From assembly GCF_023516215.1 (NCBI RefSeq), contig NZ_CP097349.1:3596001-3660000 (forward strand): DNA of 64,000 nt, given 5' to 3'. Within the stretch, counting starts at the first letter, position 1; the number at the start of each line of letters is the position of its first letter. The translations under genes were made by a program, and so were the position numbers. Below are positions 27,756 to 34,914 of the stretch, one piece after another. The DNA comes from Cytobacillus pseudoceanisediminis (GTDB lineage: Bacteria; Bacillota; Bacilli; Bacillales; Cytobacillaceae). The notes below the pieces were generated by a model. That model had not been told where the DNA came from. It was given only the letters and a program-made list of their open reading frames with translations, and did no database searches.

Positions 27756-27775
27756 TAATTCTTATTAAACATATA
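27756..27775 (-). promoter_or_regulatory. Sulfur-regulon operator copy upstream of the cys operon
   Basis: On the reverse strand TATATGTTTAATAAGAATTA. It shares TA-x-x-G and ATAAGAATTA with the mccA, yrrT and ssuA copies. A clear -35 was not found. Confidence 0.5.
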
Positions 27776-27895
27776 ATTCCAATCATATTACTAGGTTTTT
27801 ATTGCATATGTTACTCATAAAGTTCTTTTTTCCATTCACCCCCAGAAAGAAAGTAATACCTATAATATACAGCGGATTACTCGGAATAAGGGTGT

Positions 27896-27938
27896 AAAAA
27901 AAGACCCTGCGGTTCCTATGGAACAGAAGGGCCTTTGG
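27896..27938 (-). terminator. Isolated hairpin resembling the yrrT-ssuA hairpin
   Basis: AGACCCTGCGGTTCC and GGAACAGAAGGGCCT pair at 12 of 15 positions, with seven T on the reverse strand. No gene precedes it on that strand. GACCCTGCGG recalls GCCCTGCGG at 18313-18321. Confidence 0.5.
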
Positions 27939-28095
27939 TTTTCCAATCGGCTATTGATTTGAAGTTCTTATTAGAAATGAATTTACAATGAATTTTTAGA
28001 AAAGTCAATCCTTTTTTTGCTTTTTCTCAATTTAGCTTTTTTTACTTATAAGTAAGCAGAGGGCATCAGGTTAAAATCCCGAACAGCTAATATAT

Positions 28096-28154
28096 TTGAC
28101 TTTAAAAATATTTTACATTATAGTAATTGACGTATCAATCATTGACCTATCAAT
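28096..28154 (+). promoter_or_regulatory. marR promoter with two tandem palindromic operators
   Basis: -35 TTGACT (28096-28101), 17-base spacer, -10 TATAGT (28119-28124). ATTGACGTATCAAT (28126-28139) and ATTGACCTATCAAT (28141-28154) follow. Each is an ATTGA-N4-TCAAT dyad, one base apart, covering the transcription start. This is a classic autorepressor layout. Confidence 0.8.
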
Positions 28155-28175
28155 TATACAAAAGGCGGGGATGCT

Positions 28176-28604
28176 GTGTTCAAATGTTCAAAGGAAGAAG
28201 AATTAATTGCCGCCCGGCTGTTTGAGCTTAGTAAGCAGACAATGCCGAAGTTTGAACGCTGTACAGGCATCAGCCAGTCACGGCTTGAGATTCTTCGGGA
28301 GCTTTTTGAAGCGGAAGAAATTACGCAGCGGGAGCTTCAGAAAAAAGTGAATATTGATCATGCTGCTGTCACAAGACACCTTAAGCAGCTTGAAGAAAAA
28401 GGCATGGTAATCCGCAGGAAAAATCCTGAAGATAATCGCTTTACTTATGTCAGCCTCACAGAGGAAGGCAAAACGAAGATTGCTGCTTACTGCGAAGAAA
28501 AGCAGCGATTTATTTCCAAAATCCTGAACGGCTTTTCGGAACTTGAGCGAAGCACACTATTAAATATGCTCACACGCATCCAGGAAAATATTGATAAATT
28601 GTAA
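28176..28604 (+). CDS. MarR family repressor
   Basis: 142 residues with a winged helix (about 35-100: ITQRELQKKVNIDHAAVTRH; then GMVIRRKNPEDNRFTYVSLT). The GTG start at 28176 has GGCGGGG 8 bases upstream. Cys4 and Cys29 near the N-terminus could sense electrophiles or oxidants, as in other MarR regulators of nitroreductases; that is inference. It heads an operon with a nitroreductase and an ABM-domain protein, and probably represses it through the two dyads. Confidence 0.88.
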   Translation: MFKCSKEEELIAARLFELSKQTMPKFERCTGISQSRLEILRELFEAEEITQRELQKKVNIDHAAVTRHLKQLEEKGMVIRRKNPEDNRFTYVSLTEEGKTKIAAYCEEKQRFISKILNGFSELERSTLLNMLTRIQENIDKL

Positions 28605-28640
28605 TTTTCACATCCAGAAAAACATAAAGGAGAGTTCTTC

Positions 28641-29276
28641 ATGAATAAAACCGTTATCAATGACTTTAAGGAAATCATCACAGGACGCCGTTCTATCCGT
28701 AATTATGACCAAACAGTCAAAATAAGCAGAGAAGAAATGGCAGAAATCCTGGAAGAAGCGTCTTTGGCTCCTTCATCCGTTAACCTGCAGCCATGGCGCT
28801 TTGTGGTGATCGATTCAAAAGAAGGCAAAGAAACACTGGCACCGCTTGCAAAATTCAACCAAAGGCAAGTAGAGACATCAGCAGCTGTCATTGCCGTCTT
28901 TGTTGATATGAAGAGTGAAATATTCATTGAAAAAATTTATGATACAGCTGTTGAAAAAGGATATATGCCTGCTGATGTAAGAGACAAACAGGTGCCATCC
29001 ATCAAGGGCTTAGTGGAAAACATGACATTCGAACAAAAGAAAGAAATGAACCTTATTGATGCTGGTCTCGTATCCATGCAGCTAATGCTTGCAGCACGTG
29101 CCCACGGCTATGATACAAATCCAATTGGAGGCTATGAAAAAGACCGCATAGCTGATGCATTCCATCTTGACAAGGAACGCTACTATCCTGTCATGCTTAT
29201 CTCAATCGGCAAAGCCGCTGATCAGGGCTATAAATCTGTCCGCCTGCCTGTTGAAGATATCACGGAGTGGAAATAA
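28641..29276 (+). CDS. Nitroreductase family protein (MhqN/YodC-like)
   Basis: A 211-residue FMN-dependent NAD(P)H oxidoreductase. The FMN motif is GRRSIRNYD, followed by APSSVNLQPWRFVVID and HGYDTNPIGGYEKD. Such enzymes reduce quinones and nitro compounds. AAAGGAGAG precedes the ATG. It is the second gene of the MarR operon. Confidence 0.88.
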   Translation: MNKTVINDFKEIITGRRSIRNYDQTVKISREEMAEILEEASLAPSSVNLQPWRFVVIDSKEGKETLAPLAKFNQRQVETSAAVIAVFVDMKSEIFIEKIYDTAVEKGYMPADVRDKQVPSIKGLVENMTFEQKKEMNLIDAGLVSMQLMLAARAHGYDTNPIGGYEKDRIADAFHLDKERYYPVMLISIGKAADQGYKSVRLPVEDITEWK

Positions 29277-29297
29277 CTCATAAAGGAGAAATCAAAC

Positions 29298-29597
29298 ATG
29301 ATCATTATTCATGCTGGGTTCCAAATACAAATTGACAAAGAAAATGACTTTCTGACTGAAATCCGTCCGCTGATTGAGGCTTCCAGGGCAGAAGAAGGCA
29401 ATATCTCTTATGACCTTTTAAAAGATACAGAAAAAGAGGGGTCCTATACGATGGTGGAATTATGGGAGGATATGGATGCTGTAAAGTTTCACAACCAGAC
29501 AGAACATTTTACCTCCTTTACAGCGAAAGCCCCTCAATATTTTGCCGCACCTCCTCAGGTGAAATTGTTTAACGCACAGCCTGCAGATAAAAAGTAA
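29298..29597 (+). CDS. Antibiotic biosynthesis monooxygenase (ABM) domain protein
   Basis: A 99-residue single-domain ferredoxin-like protein. The pattern IEASRAEEGNISYDLLKDTE ... YTMVELWEDMDAVKFHNQTEHF is typical of YgiN/ABM quinol monooxygenases. AAAGGAG precedes the ATG. With the nitroreductase it fits a quinone-detoxification operon. Confidence 0.87.
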   Translation: MIIIHAGFQIQIDKENDFLTEIRPLIEASRAEEGNISYDLLKDTEKEGSYTMVELWEDMDAVKFHNQTEHFTSFTAKAPQYFAAPPQVKLFNAQPADKK

Positions 29598-29609
29598 ATT
29601 ATATGCAAG

Positions 29610-29646
29610 AAAACGCTTGAGATATAAAATCCCAAGCGTTTTTTAA
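29610..29646 (+). terminator. Terminator of the marR operon
   Basis: AAAACGCTTG and CAAGCGTTTT pair perfectly, followed by more T. Confidence 0.8.
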
Positions 29647-29692
29647 CGATTTTATTTACAATCCCTGCCTGGCTGGTTTGTCTGGCATGGAT

Positions 29693-30132
29693 TTATTTCA
29701 TTGCAAGTCTTGCAATAGGCCGGGCAATCAATAGCTCAATCCAGAATGCAACACCGAAATTCCGTAACCAGCTGTGGAAAAAATTTCGAAACGGCTCCAG
29801 GCTTATTTGTTTCGAACCAACCCAGGTGCCTAGTATGGTTAAAAAAATAGAAAGAATGGTCACATTCAATGAAGTATTCAATAAAATCCGGGCATTAAAT
29901 CCGTCCGTTTGCCCTGAAAATCTTTGCATAATTCTGCCAGCTAATGGTCCCGCCACTAACCTTACAAGCAAGACCACGATCACCCACATAAACGGAATAA
30001 TCTTTAAGGTTTCCAAATAGTTTCTTTTCTGAAGCCGCGTTCCACTTCCACAATAATCGGTGCAATCGCGTTTACCGAAATGACAGAAATGATCAACAAA
30101 AATAACATGCCTTCTTTTGCATTTTGAGGCAG
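29693..30132 (-). CDS. DUF2798 family membrane protein (frameshifted)
   Basis: About 146 residues in two similar halves, each with two membrane segments (EGMLFLLIISVISVNAIAPI and LNVTILSIFLTILGTWVG). Each matches the DUF2798 repeat. The halves are in different frames. One missing base in the T4 run at 30025-30028 gives RKRNYLETLKIIPFMW. No ATG is seen; a CTG at 30132 sits where relatives start (M-P-Q-N), after GAGGA, so the start is tentative. The function is unknown. Confidence 0.65.
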
Positions 30133-30209
30133 CCAGTCCTCGTTAACCAATATCTCTACACACTGACTTAATTATTATATTAAATCAAATATGAGGATTT
30201 CTAATCTTT

Positions 30210-30350
30210 TTATTTATTGTTCTCTTTTTGATCATGATAAGCAATAAGAATGACTTCTTCTCCCTTTTCCTCACTTAACTGCTTTTCCAGGTTATGCACC
30301 TGCTGCAGATCTCCGTCGGACAATTTGGCAAAATGATATTGTTTATCCAT
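30210..30350 (-). CDS. Small hypothetical soluble protein
   Basis: 46 residues, MDKQYHFAKLSDGDLQQVHN then LEKQLSEEKGEEVILIAYHD, one amphipathic helix and a strand. AAAAGGTG is 6 bases before the ATG at 30350. Similar short proteins occur in Bacillus. The function is unknown. Confidence 0.6.
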   Translation of the reverse strand: MDKQYHFAKLSDGDLQQVHNLEKQLSEEKGEEVILIAYHDQKENNK

Positions 30351-30432
30351 TTTCATCACCTTTTCGTAATAGGATACCTAAAGTTTGTGTTTTCCAAGCA
30401 TTTTTATACACAAAAGTACCCGGTTTCAATCA

Positions 30433-30594
30433 CTATTTAATCCCCAAAATGGCAATGGAAATGACAGCTAACACCAGGCTCAGCAGCAATGAAATGCCCC
30501 AATGCTTCTTTTCAGTCATCTTAAATAAAACATTCATTACTGAACTGATTGCCAAAAAAATAAAGAAAACAAATAAAAAAATCATAAGTTCCAT
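30433..30594 (-). CDS. Small membrane protein
   Basis: 53 residues with two membrane segments (LMIFLFVFFIFLAISSV and ISLLLSLVLAVISIAILG) joined by a basic loop. It starts 6 bases after the stop of the gene at 30601-30768, so the two are coupled. The function is unknown. Confidence 0.6.
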   Translation of the reverse strand: MELMIFLFVFFIFLAISSVMNVLFKMTEKKHWGISLLLSLVLAVISIAILGIK

Positions 30595-30600
30595 TATCTC

Positions 30601-30768
30601 TTAACCTGCCTTCTGCCCTGTTTTCGCAAGGAAATAAGAAGAGCTTCCCATTATCATCCCTCCGAAGATCCCCATGAAACTGCCGGCAGCTGCCCAATAG
30701 GCCGACAGAAAGATGCCGGACATTAGCAAAATCAGCCCTCCTATAAACAGGGCCATTCCCAATTTCAT
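30601..30768 (-). CDS. Small glycine-rich membrane protein
   Basis: 55 residues with two membrane segments (MALFIGGLILLMSGIFLSAY and GSFMGIFGGMIMGSSSYFLA). GAGGAGGGA precedes the ATG at 30768. It forms a pair with the next 53-residue membrane protein. No family is recognised. Confidence 0.6.
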   Translation of the reverse strand: MKLGMALFIGGLILLMSGIFLSAYWAAAGSFMGIFGGMIMGSSSYFLAKTGQKAG

Positions 30769-30791
30769 TCTGCTTCTTCCCTCCTCTTTCT

Positions 30792-31244
30792 TTAGCCTAA
30801 ATCTTTCACAACCGCCATTTCCTTCCCAAAACGGTGGCCATGATCCGCAAACCCCAAACTTGCATAAAGCTTGTGTGCCCCAAGATTCTCAGGATGGTAG
30901 CCTACTGCAAGTTTTTTCGCATTCGGCAGTTTCGCCATCTCCGCTATCATCAGTTCAGTCGCTTTTTTGCCTATTCCCTTGCATTGGTGCGCCTTATCAA
31001 CCATAATCCGATAAATCCAGTAAGCATCCAATTCCTCTATACATGCATTAAACATTAAGAAGCCGACAGCTTTATCCTCCAAGTAAATCACATACGGTTT
31101 CAGCGCTGTTTCAAATTTAGATTGCGCAATGGAAACAGCATTCGGCTCCATGTAAGCTTTTTGTTCCTCTGAAAGCTCCAATAAACAGCAATCATACCAA
31201 TTGTCTGCTGTTACTTCTTCAATTCTCACTTTGCCGGTATTCAT
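30792..31244 (-). CDS. GNAT family N-acetyltransferase
   Basis: 150 residues with the acetyl-CoA loop QCKGIGKKATELMIAEM (about residues 87-103) and the C-terminal YASLGFADHG motif. The substrate is unknown. AAGGGGAAA precedes the ATG. Confidence 0.85.
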   Translation of the reverse strand: MNTGKVRIEEVTADNWYDCCLLELSEEQKAYMEPNAVSIAQSKFETALKPYVIYLEDKAVGFLMFNACIEELDAYWIYRIMVDKAHQCKGIGKKATELMIAEMAKLPNAKKLAVGYHPENLGAHKLYASLGFADHGHRFGKEMAVVKDLG

Positions 31245-31282
31245 ATAAATTTCCCCTTTTCACATTTTGGGGAAACGCGATT

Positions 31283-31339
31283 TTAATTAGGCGTTCTCCC
31301 CTTATTTTTATCCATGGTAACTAAAGTTTTATTTAGCAT
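31283..31339 (-). CDS. 18-codon micro-ORF upstream of the GNAT gene
   Basis: AAAAGGAGG is 8 bases before ATG, then MLNKTLVTMDKNKGRTPN and a stop. The binding site is among the strongest here. It could be a leader peptide or a small secreted or DNA-binding peptide. No family is recognised. Confidence 0.3.
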   Translation of the reverse strand: MLNKTLVTMDKNKGRTPN

Positions 31340-31497
31340 AATGAACGCCTCCTTTTACTAAATTGTCAGAAAAATAAACACCCACTCATTATACTATAAT
31401 ATTCCAGTAAATGCGCACTTGGGATTTCAGTTATTTTTTCTATGGAAAGGCCATATATAATATATTGATTCAGTAAAAAAAGGGAGGATGCGATAAT

Positions 31498-31767
31498 ATG
31501 CCAGCGAAGCAAATTCGTTTACGAAGAATTCAAAGCCTTGCTCACGACATTATGGTAGAAATGAATTCAAAGGAAGACCATAAGAAGAATGAATCATACA
31601 GAACCGTGATTGATGACCTATCACGTGCGATTGGGGAGCTATCTGATCCATCGGGTGATTATTCATTGGATTATGTAGAAGAAAAAGTAGGCACTGCCCA
31701 TTATAAAATCTTTAAGAACATGAAAAAACTGACGCCTCTTCGAAAAACAAAAGAATCAGCATGGTAA
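31498..31767 (+). CDS. Conserved hypothetical protein
   Basis: 89 residues, basic N-terminus (MPAKQIRLRRIQSLAHDIMV), then acidic-amphipathic helices (NESYRTVIDDLSRAIGELSD). It is soluble. GGGAGGATG precedes the ATG at 31498. It is monocistronic. The function is unknown. Confidence 0.65.
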   Translation: MPAKQIRLRRIQSLAHDIMVEMNSKEDHKKNESYRTVIDDLSRAIGELSDPSGDYSLDYVEEKVGTAHYKIFKNMKKLTPLRKTKESAW

Positions 31768-31785
31768 AATTTTTTTGAATGAAAC

Positions 31786-31800
31786 TGATAATTATTATCA
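31786..31800. promoter_or_regulatory. Perfect 7-1-7 Fur box
   Basis: TGATAATTATTATCA is identical to the classic Bacillus Fur core (TGATAAT-N-ATTATCA). It lies between two convergent genes, with no promoter evident, so its target is unclear. Confidence 0.55.
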
Positions 31801-31813
31801 ATAATAGATAAAG

Positions 31814-31836
31814 AAGGTAACCAAATCGGTTACCCC
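31814..31836 (-). terminator. Terminator of the DUF1540 gene
   Basis: GGTAACC (31816-31822) and GGTTACC (31828-31834) pair around AAATC, with TTCTTT on the reverse strand. Confidence 0.65.
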
Positions 31837-31841
31837 TTGCC

Positions 31842-31997
31842 TTAAACTTCTGGTTCGAACGTTTTACAGTCTGTCTCTTTGCTGTTGGACGCCTGCTTGC
31901 CTTTATGGCTGACAACGTAAATAGCTTCTGCACCACACTTATTTCCCTTTTCCCAATAAGTACAGTTATTTACTTCACAAAGAACATCTTTAGCCAT
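31842..31997 (-). CDS. DUF1540 cysteine-rich small protein
   Basis: 51 residues with four cysteines (CEVNNCTYWEKGNKCGAEAI and ETDCKTF), as in DUF1540, a likely metal-binding fold. AGGAGGTGA precedes the ATG at 31997. The function is unknown. A Fur box lies beyond its 3' end. Confidence 0.85.
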   Translation of the reverse strand: MAKDVLCEVNNCTYWEKGNKCGAEAIYVVSHKGKQASNSKETDCKTFEPEV

Positions 31998-32055
31998 GTA
32001 TATCACCTCCTGGACATTATTTTCTTCCAATCAGGATGGTGATATACTTGCTTGT

Positions 32056-32574
32056 TCAGTTATCTATGTTCCACTCTTCTTTCAAAATCGCATAATAATA
32101 TTCATCCCACCACTCATCGCCATGAGGAATGCACTTTTTGAAGCAGCCTTCCCGCCTCATGCCAATTTTCTCCATCACCCGATAAGAAGCCGGATTCTCA
32201 GGCTGGCAGGTTGCAATAATCCGGTGAAGCCCAAGTTCTTCAAAGCCATATTTCAGCACGGCATATGCTGCTTCTGATGCATAGCCTTTATTATAAAACT
32301 TCGGATTGAACACCCAGCCAATTTCATATGTATGATCGCCAAAATATTTATGGAAAGCTAGATAGCCAATTAGAACATCTCCATTTTTTAAAAGAACGGG
32401 AAAATGCTCTGCTTTTTCGGTATTCTCGCAGATAAACTCTTTAGCAGCTTCTTCTGTAAAAATACCTCCTGGAATGTATTTCATTACTTCAGGATTTGAA
32501 GTGTACTCATAGACTGCCTGCCAGTCTTCTGACTTGAACTTACGGATTATTAGCCTCTCTGTTTTAAGCTCCAT
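32056..32574 (-). CDS. GNAT acetyltransferase, RimJ/RimL type
   Basis: 172 residues, beginning MELKTERLIIRKFKSEDW. The acetyl-CoA site is NKGYASEAAYAVLKYGFEEL and the RimL motif is ENPASYRVMEKIGMRREG. It may acetylate a protein N-terminus, amino acid or antibiotic; the substrate is not predictable. Confidence 0.87.
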   Translation of the reverse strand: MELKTERLIIRKFKSEDWQAVYEYTSNPEVMKYIPGGIFTEEAAKEFICENTEKAEHFPVLLKNGDVLIGYLAFHKYFGDHTYEIGWVFNPKFYNKGYASEAAYAVLKYGFEELGLHRIIATCQPENPASYRVMEKIGMRREGCFKKCIPHGDEWWDEYYYAILKEEWNIDN

Positions 32575-32650
32575 TTCATAACCCCTATTCAGCTGTTTTC
32601 ATCCTAATGTATGTTCGCTGATTTCAGCCAGATTTCCTTTAAAAATGCTG

Positions 32651-32742
32651 AACGCACATAAATTTTTTTATCCGCACAGAAATAACGTCTATCCGCACAT
32701 AAAAAATCTTATGCGCACATATTTATCAGCTATCCGCACACA
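32651..32742. repeat. Five CGCACA boxes with 20-21 bp period
   Basis: CGCACA occurs at 32653, 32673, 32694, 32714 and 32735, usually as ATCCGCACA. The spacings are 20, 21, 20 and 21 bases, about two helical turns. AT-rich DNA separates the boxes. There is no open gene. It resembles a phased protein-binding array or a dispersed repeat. Confidence 0.65.
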
Positions 32743-33032
32743 AATTGCCCGAGGCACCTTTATTTCGAAGAAAAGTGGTCCATTCCTACAAAATTCATTA
32801 CGGAGACAGGACTTTTCTATCCTTTTCTGCAATTGGCGCAGGTTTTCCAAACAGATATCCCTAAAAAATCTGGTATCCCTTATCCCAGAGCAGATTCAAA
32901 TGCGCCACATATCATATATCGCGCTAGCAAAGTGAATAAAAACATAACAAATATCATATTTAATTGAATCATTATGTTCACCTCAAACAAAAGACCACCC
33001 CCAGCCTCAGCCGAAGATAGCCTCTTTAATAA
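32743..33032. other. Intergenic stretch after the CGCACA array
   Basis: About 290 bases up to the end of yknZ. No coding signal, hairpin or promoter was recognised. Confidence 0.4.
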
Positions 33033-34226
33033 TCACTCATACCGCAAAGATTCAATCGGACTCAGCCTCGAAGCTTTATTGGCCGGCAGCAGTCCAAAAA
33101 TAATGCCGATCGCCATTGAGAAGAAAAGGGCTCCTGCGACGACCTGCCAGGAAATGAGCGATGGCCATCCGGCAAAGAAAGAAATCAGGGATGCCGAACC
33201 CCAGCCAAGCAGGATTCCCAGCACTCCTCCGATTAAGGTCAGCGTGACAGATTCGATTAAAAACTGTCCCATGATTTGCCCCCTGGTCGCTCCGAGTGCT
33301 TTACGGATGCCGATTTCCCTCGTTCTTTCCGTTACAGATACGAGCATGATATTCATGACGCCAATTCCGCCGACAAACAGCGAGATGCCGGCGATACTGC
33401 CGATGATTAAAGTCATGACCTTTGTAATCTGGCCGATTCCTTCTGCCATTTCTTCCATGTTGATGACCATATAAGATTCTTCTGTATTATGCATCTTGTT
33501 AAGTAAGTTGGCGGCCTTCTTTCCGGCCGTCTGAAGCTGATCAGCGGATTCTGCCTGAAGCGTCACTTGGGTATAGTCACTCTTTCCATAAATAGTCTGC
33601 CATGTTTTAGTAGGCACATAGATCTCCAGAGCACCGAATGAAAAGAGTCCTGTCGGCTTTTCCATGACGCCAATGATCTCAATCGGCTGGTTCCCAATCC
33701 GGATCACTTCGCCAACCGGCGACTTGCCATCAAAGAGCTCCTCCTGCATGGAATTGCTGACAAGCCCCACCCTGCGTCCGCCAAGGAAATCTGCAGCCGT
33801 AAAGGACCGCCCTTTCTCCATATCAACATTGTTCAGCTCAAAATAGGCTGGACTTACTCCTGTTGTCGATGTTTCTGCCTTCTTTTCTCCAAAAGAAGCC
33901 TGTGAAAACTGTGAGCTTGAAGCAACTACTCTCTTAATCTCTGGAATCTGCTCCAATGCATTGATATCTTCCCCATCAAAAGGAGCTTCATTAAATATGT
34001 TTGGGTTTGCCTGAATTTCCTCGTCAGAAGGCTGATAAAACAGCTCCACTGTATTGCCGGGACCTGTCAGCTGCGTCTTCAGCATCGCTTCTCCGCCCTG
34101 GCCGATTGCGACTACAATAATGACAGCCCCAACACCAATAATGATCCCAATCATCGTTAAAATCGATCTCATTTTATGCGCCTTCAATGAACTAAGCGCC
34201 ATTTTGATATTTTCTACAAAACTCAT
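33033..34226 (-). CDS. yknZ: MacB-type ABC permease YknZ
   Basis: 397 residues with four membrane segments, an extracytoplasmic MacB_PCD domain (about 45-240) and an FtsX domain (RTREIGIRKALGATRGQIMG). It closely matches B. subtilis YknZ, part of the YknWXYZ complex that protects against the SdpC toxin. The ATG at 34226 follows the end of the ribosome site GTAGGCG; an extension to 34262 is not needed. It overlaps yknY by 35 bases. Confidence 0.9.
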   Translation of the reverse strand: MSFVENIKMALSSLKAHKMRSILTMIGIIIGVGAVIIVVAIGQGGEAMLKTQLTGPGNTVELFYQPSDEEIQANPNIFNEAPFDGEDINALEQIPEIKRVVASSSQFSQASFGEKKAETSTTGVSPAYFELNNVDMEKGRSFTAADFLGGRRVGLVSNSMQEELFDGKSPVGEVIRIGNQPIEIIGVMEKPTGLFSFGALEIYVPTKTWQTIYGKSDYTQVTLQAESADQLQTAGKKAANLLNKMHNTEESYMVINMEEMAEGIGQITKVMTLIIGSIAGISLFVGGIGVMNIMLVSVTERTREIGIRKALGATRGQIMGQFLIESVTLTLIGGVLGILLGWGSASLISFFAGWPSLISWQVVAGALFFSMAIGIIFGLLPANKASRLSPIESLRYE

Positions 34227-34914
34227 GTAGGCGCCCCCTGCGGGAAGGTTCTGCCGACACAATCAGCCCATCCCTCACCATAATCGTGTGATGGGCATAC
34301 TCTGCAACCTCAGGTTCATGTGTAACCATTACAATCGTTGACCCTTCATGGTTCAGCTCACTGAACAGTTCCATAATGGAGGCGCTTGTTTTCGTATCAA
34401 GAGCACCTGTTGGTTCATCCGCCAATATGATTTTCGGTTCGTTCACAATCGCTCTGGCAATGGCAACCCGCTGCTTCTGCCCTCCTGATAGGGCATTTGG
34501 CAGATGCTCCATCCGATCAGCAAGACCCACTTTGACCAGCGCGGCTTCCGCCCTTTCCAATCGTTCCTTTTTGGCAAGGCCGCTATAAATCATTGGCAGC
34601 TCTACATTTTGAATAGCCGTCAGTCTCGGAAGCAGGTGAAACTGCTGAAACACAAACCCGATCGATTGATTTCTGACCTTTGCCAGCTCTGCTTCCGAGT
34701 AATGGGATATGTCCTCACCATCCAGTTCATATATTCCTTCTGTCGGCAAATCGAGGCATCCAATAATATTCATAAGCGTCGACTTTCCCGATCCGGATGG
34801 CCCCATAATCGCCACAGAATCACCTTGCTCAATGCTAAGATTAATCCCTTTTAAAACTTCAATTCTTTCTTTTCCCGCCTGATAAGACTTGATTATGCCA
34901 GTAAGATCAATCAT
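34192..34914 (-). CDS. yknY: ABC ATPase YknY
   Basis: 240 residues of the LolD/MacB ATPase class. Walker A is GPSGSGKSTLMN, signature LSGGQKQRVAIARAI, Walker B KIILADEPTGALDTK. It begins at an ATGA overlap with yknX. The last about 12 residues overlap yknZ, which is longer than usual; a frameshift near the end cannot be ruled out. Confidence 0.9.
   Translation of the reverse strand: MIDLTGIIKSYQAGKERIEVLKGINLSIEQGDSVAIMGPSGSGKSTLMNIIGCLDLPTEGIYELDGEDISHYSEAELAKVRNQSIGFVFQQFHLLPRLTAIQNVELPMIYSGLAKKERLERAEAALVKVGLADRMEHLPNALSGGQKQRVAIARAIVNEPKIILADEPTGALDTKTSASIMELFSELNHEGSTIVMVTHEPEVAEYAHHTIMVRDGLIVSAEPSRRGRLHEFCRKYQNGA

Larger units (their letters stand above)
27684..28172. other. Intergenic control region upstream of the sulfate operon and marR
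   Basis: About 490 bases. It holds the reverse-strand sulfur operator (27756-27775), a GC-rich hairpin at 27896-27938 with T7 on the reverse strand, a TATAATAT box at 27862-27869 and the marR promoter. No gene is open. Confidence 0.5.

Noticed and set aside
29693..30016. Stand-alone 107-residue protein
   Set aside because: The first half of the same DUF2798-type protein lies upstream in another frame.
32651..32742. CRISPR array
   Set aside because: Repeated units are only 6-9 bases with about 12-base gaps, and there are no cas genes.
32645..32935. 96-codon forward frame over the CGCACA array
   Set aside because: There is no ribosome binding site, and the composition follows the repeat rather than a protein.
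32974..33474. 166-codon forward open frame
   Set aside because: It is the complement of the FtsX domain of yknZ.
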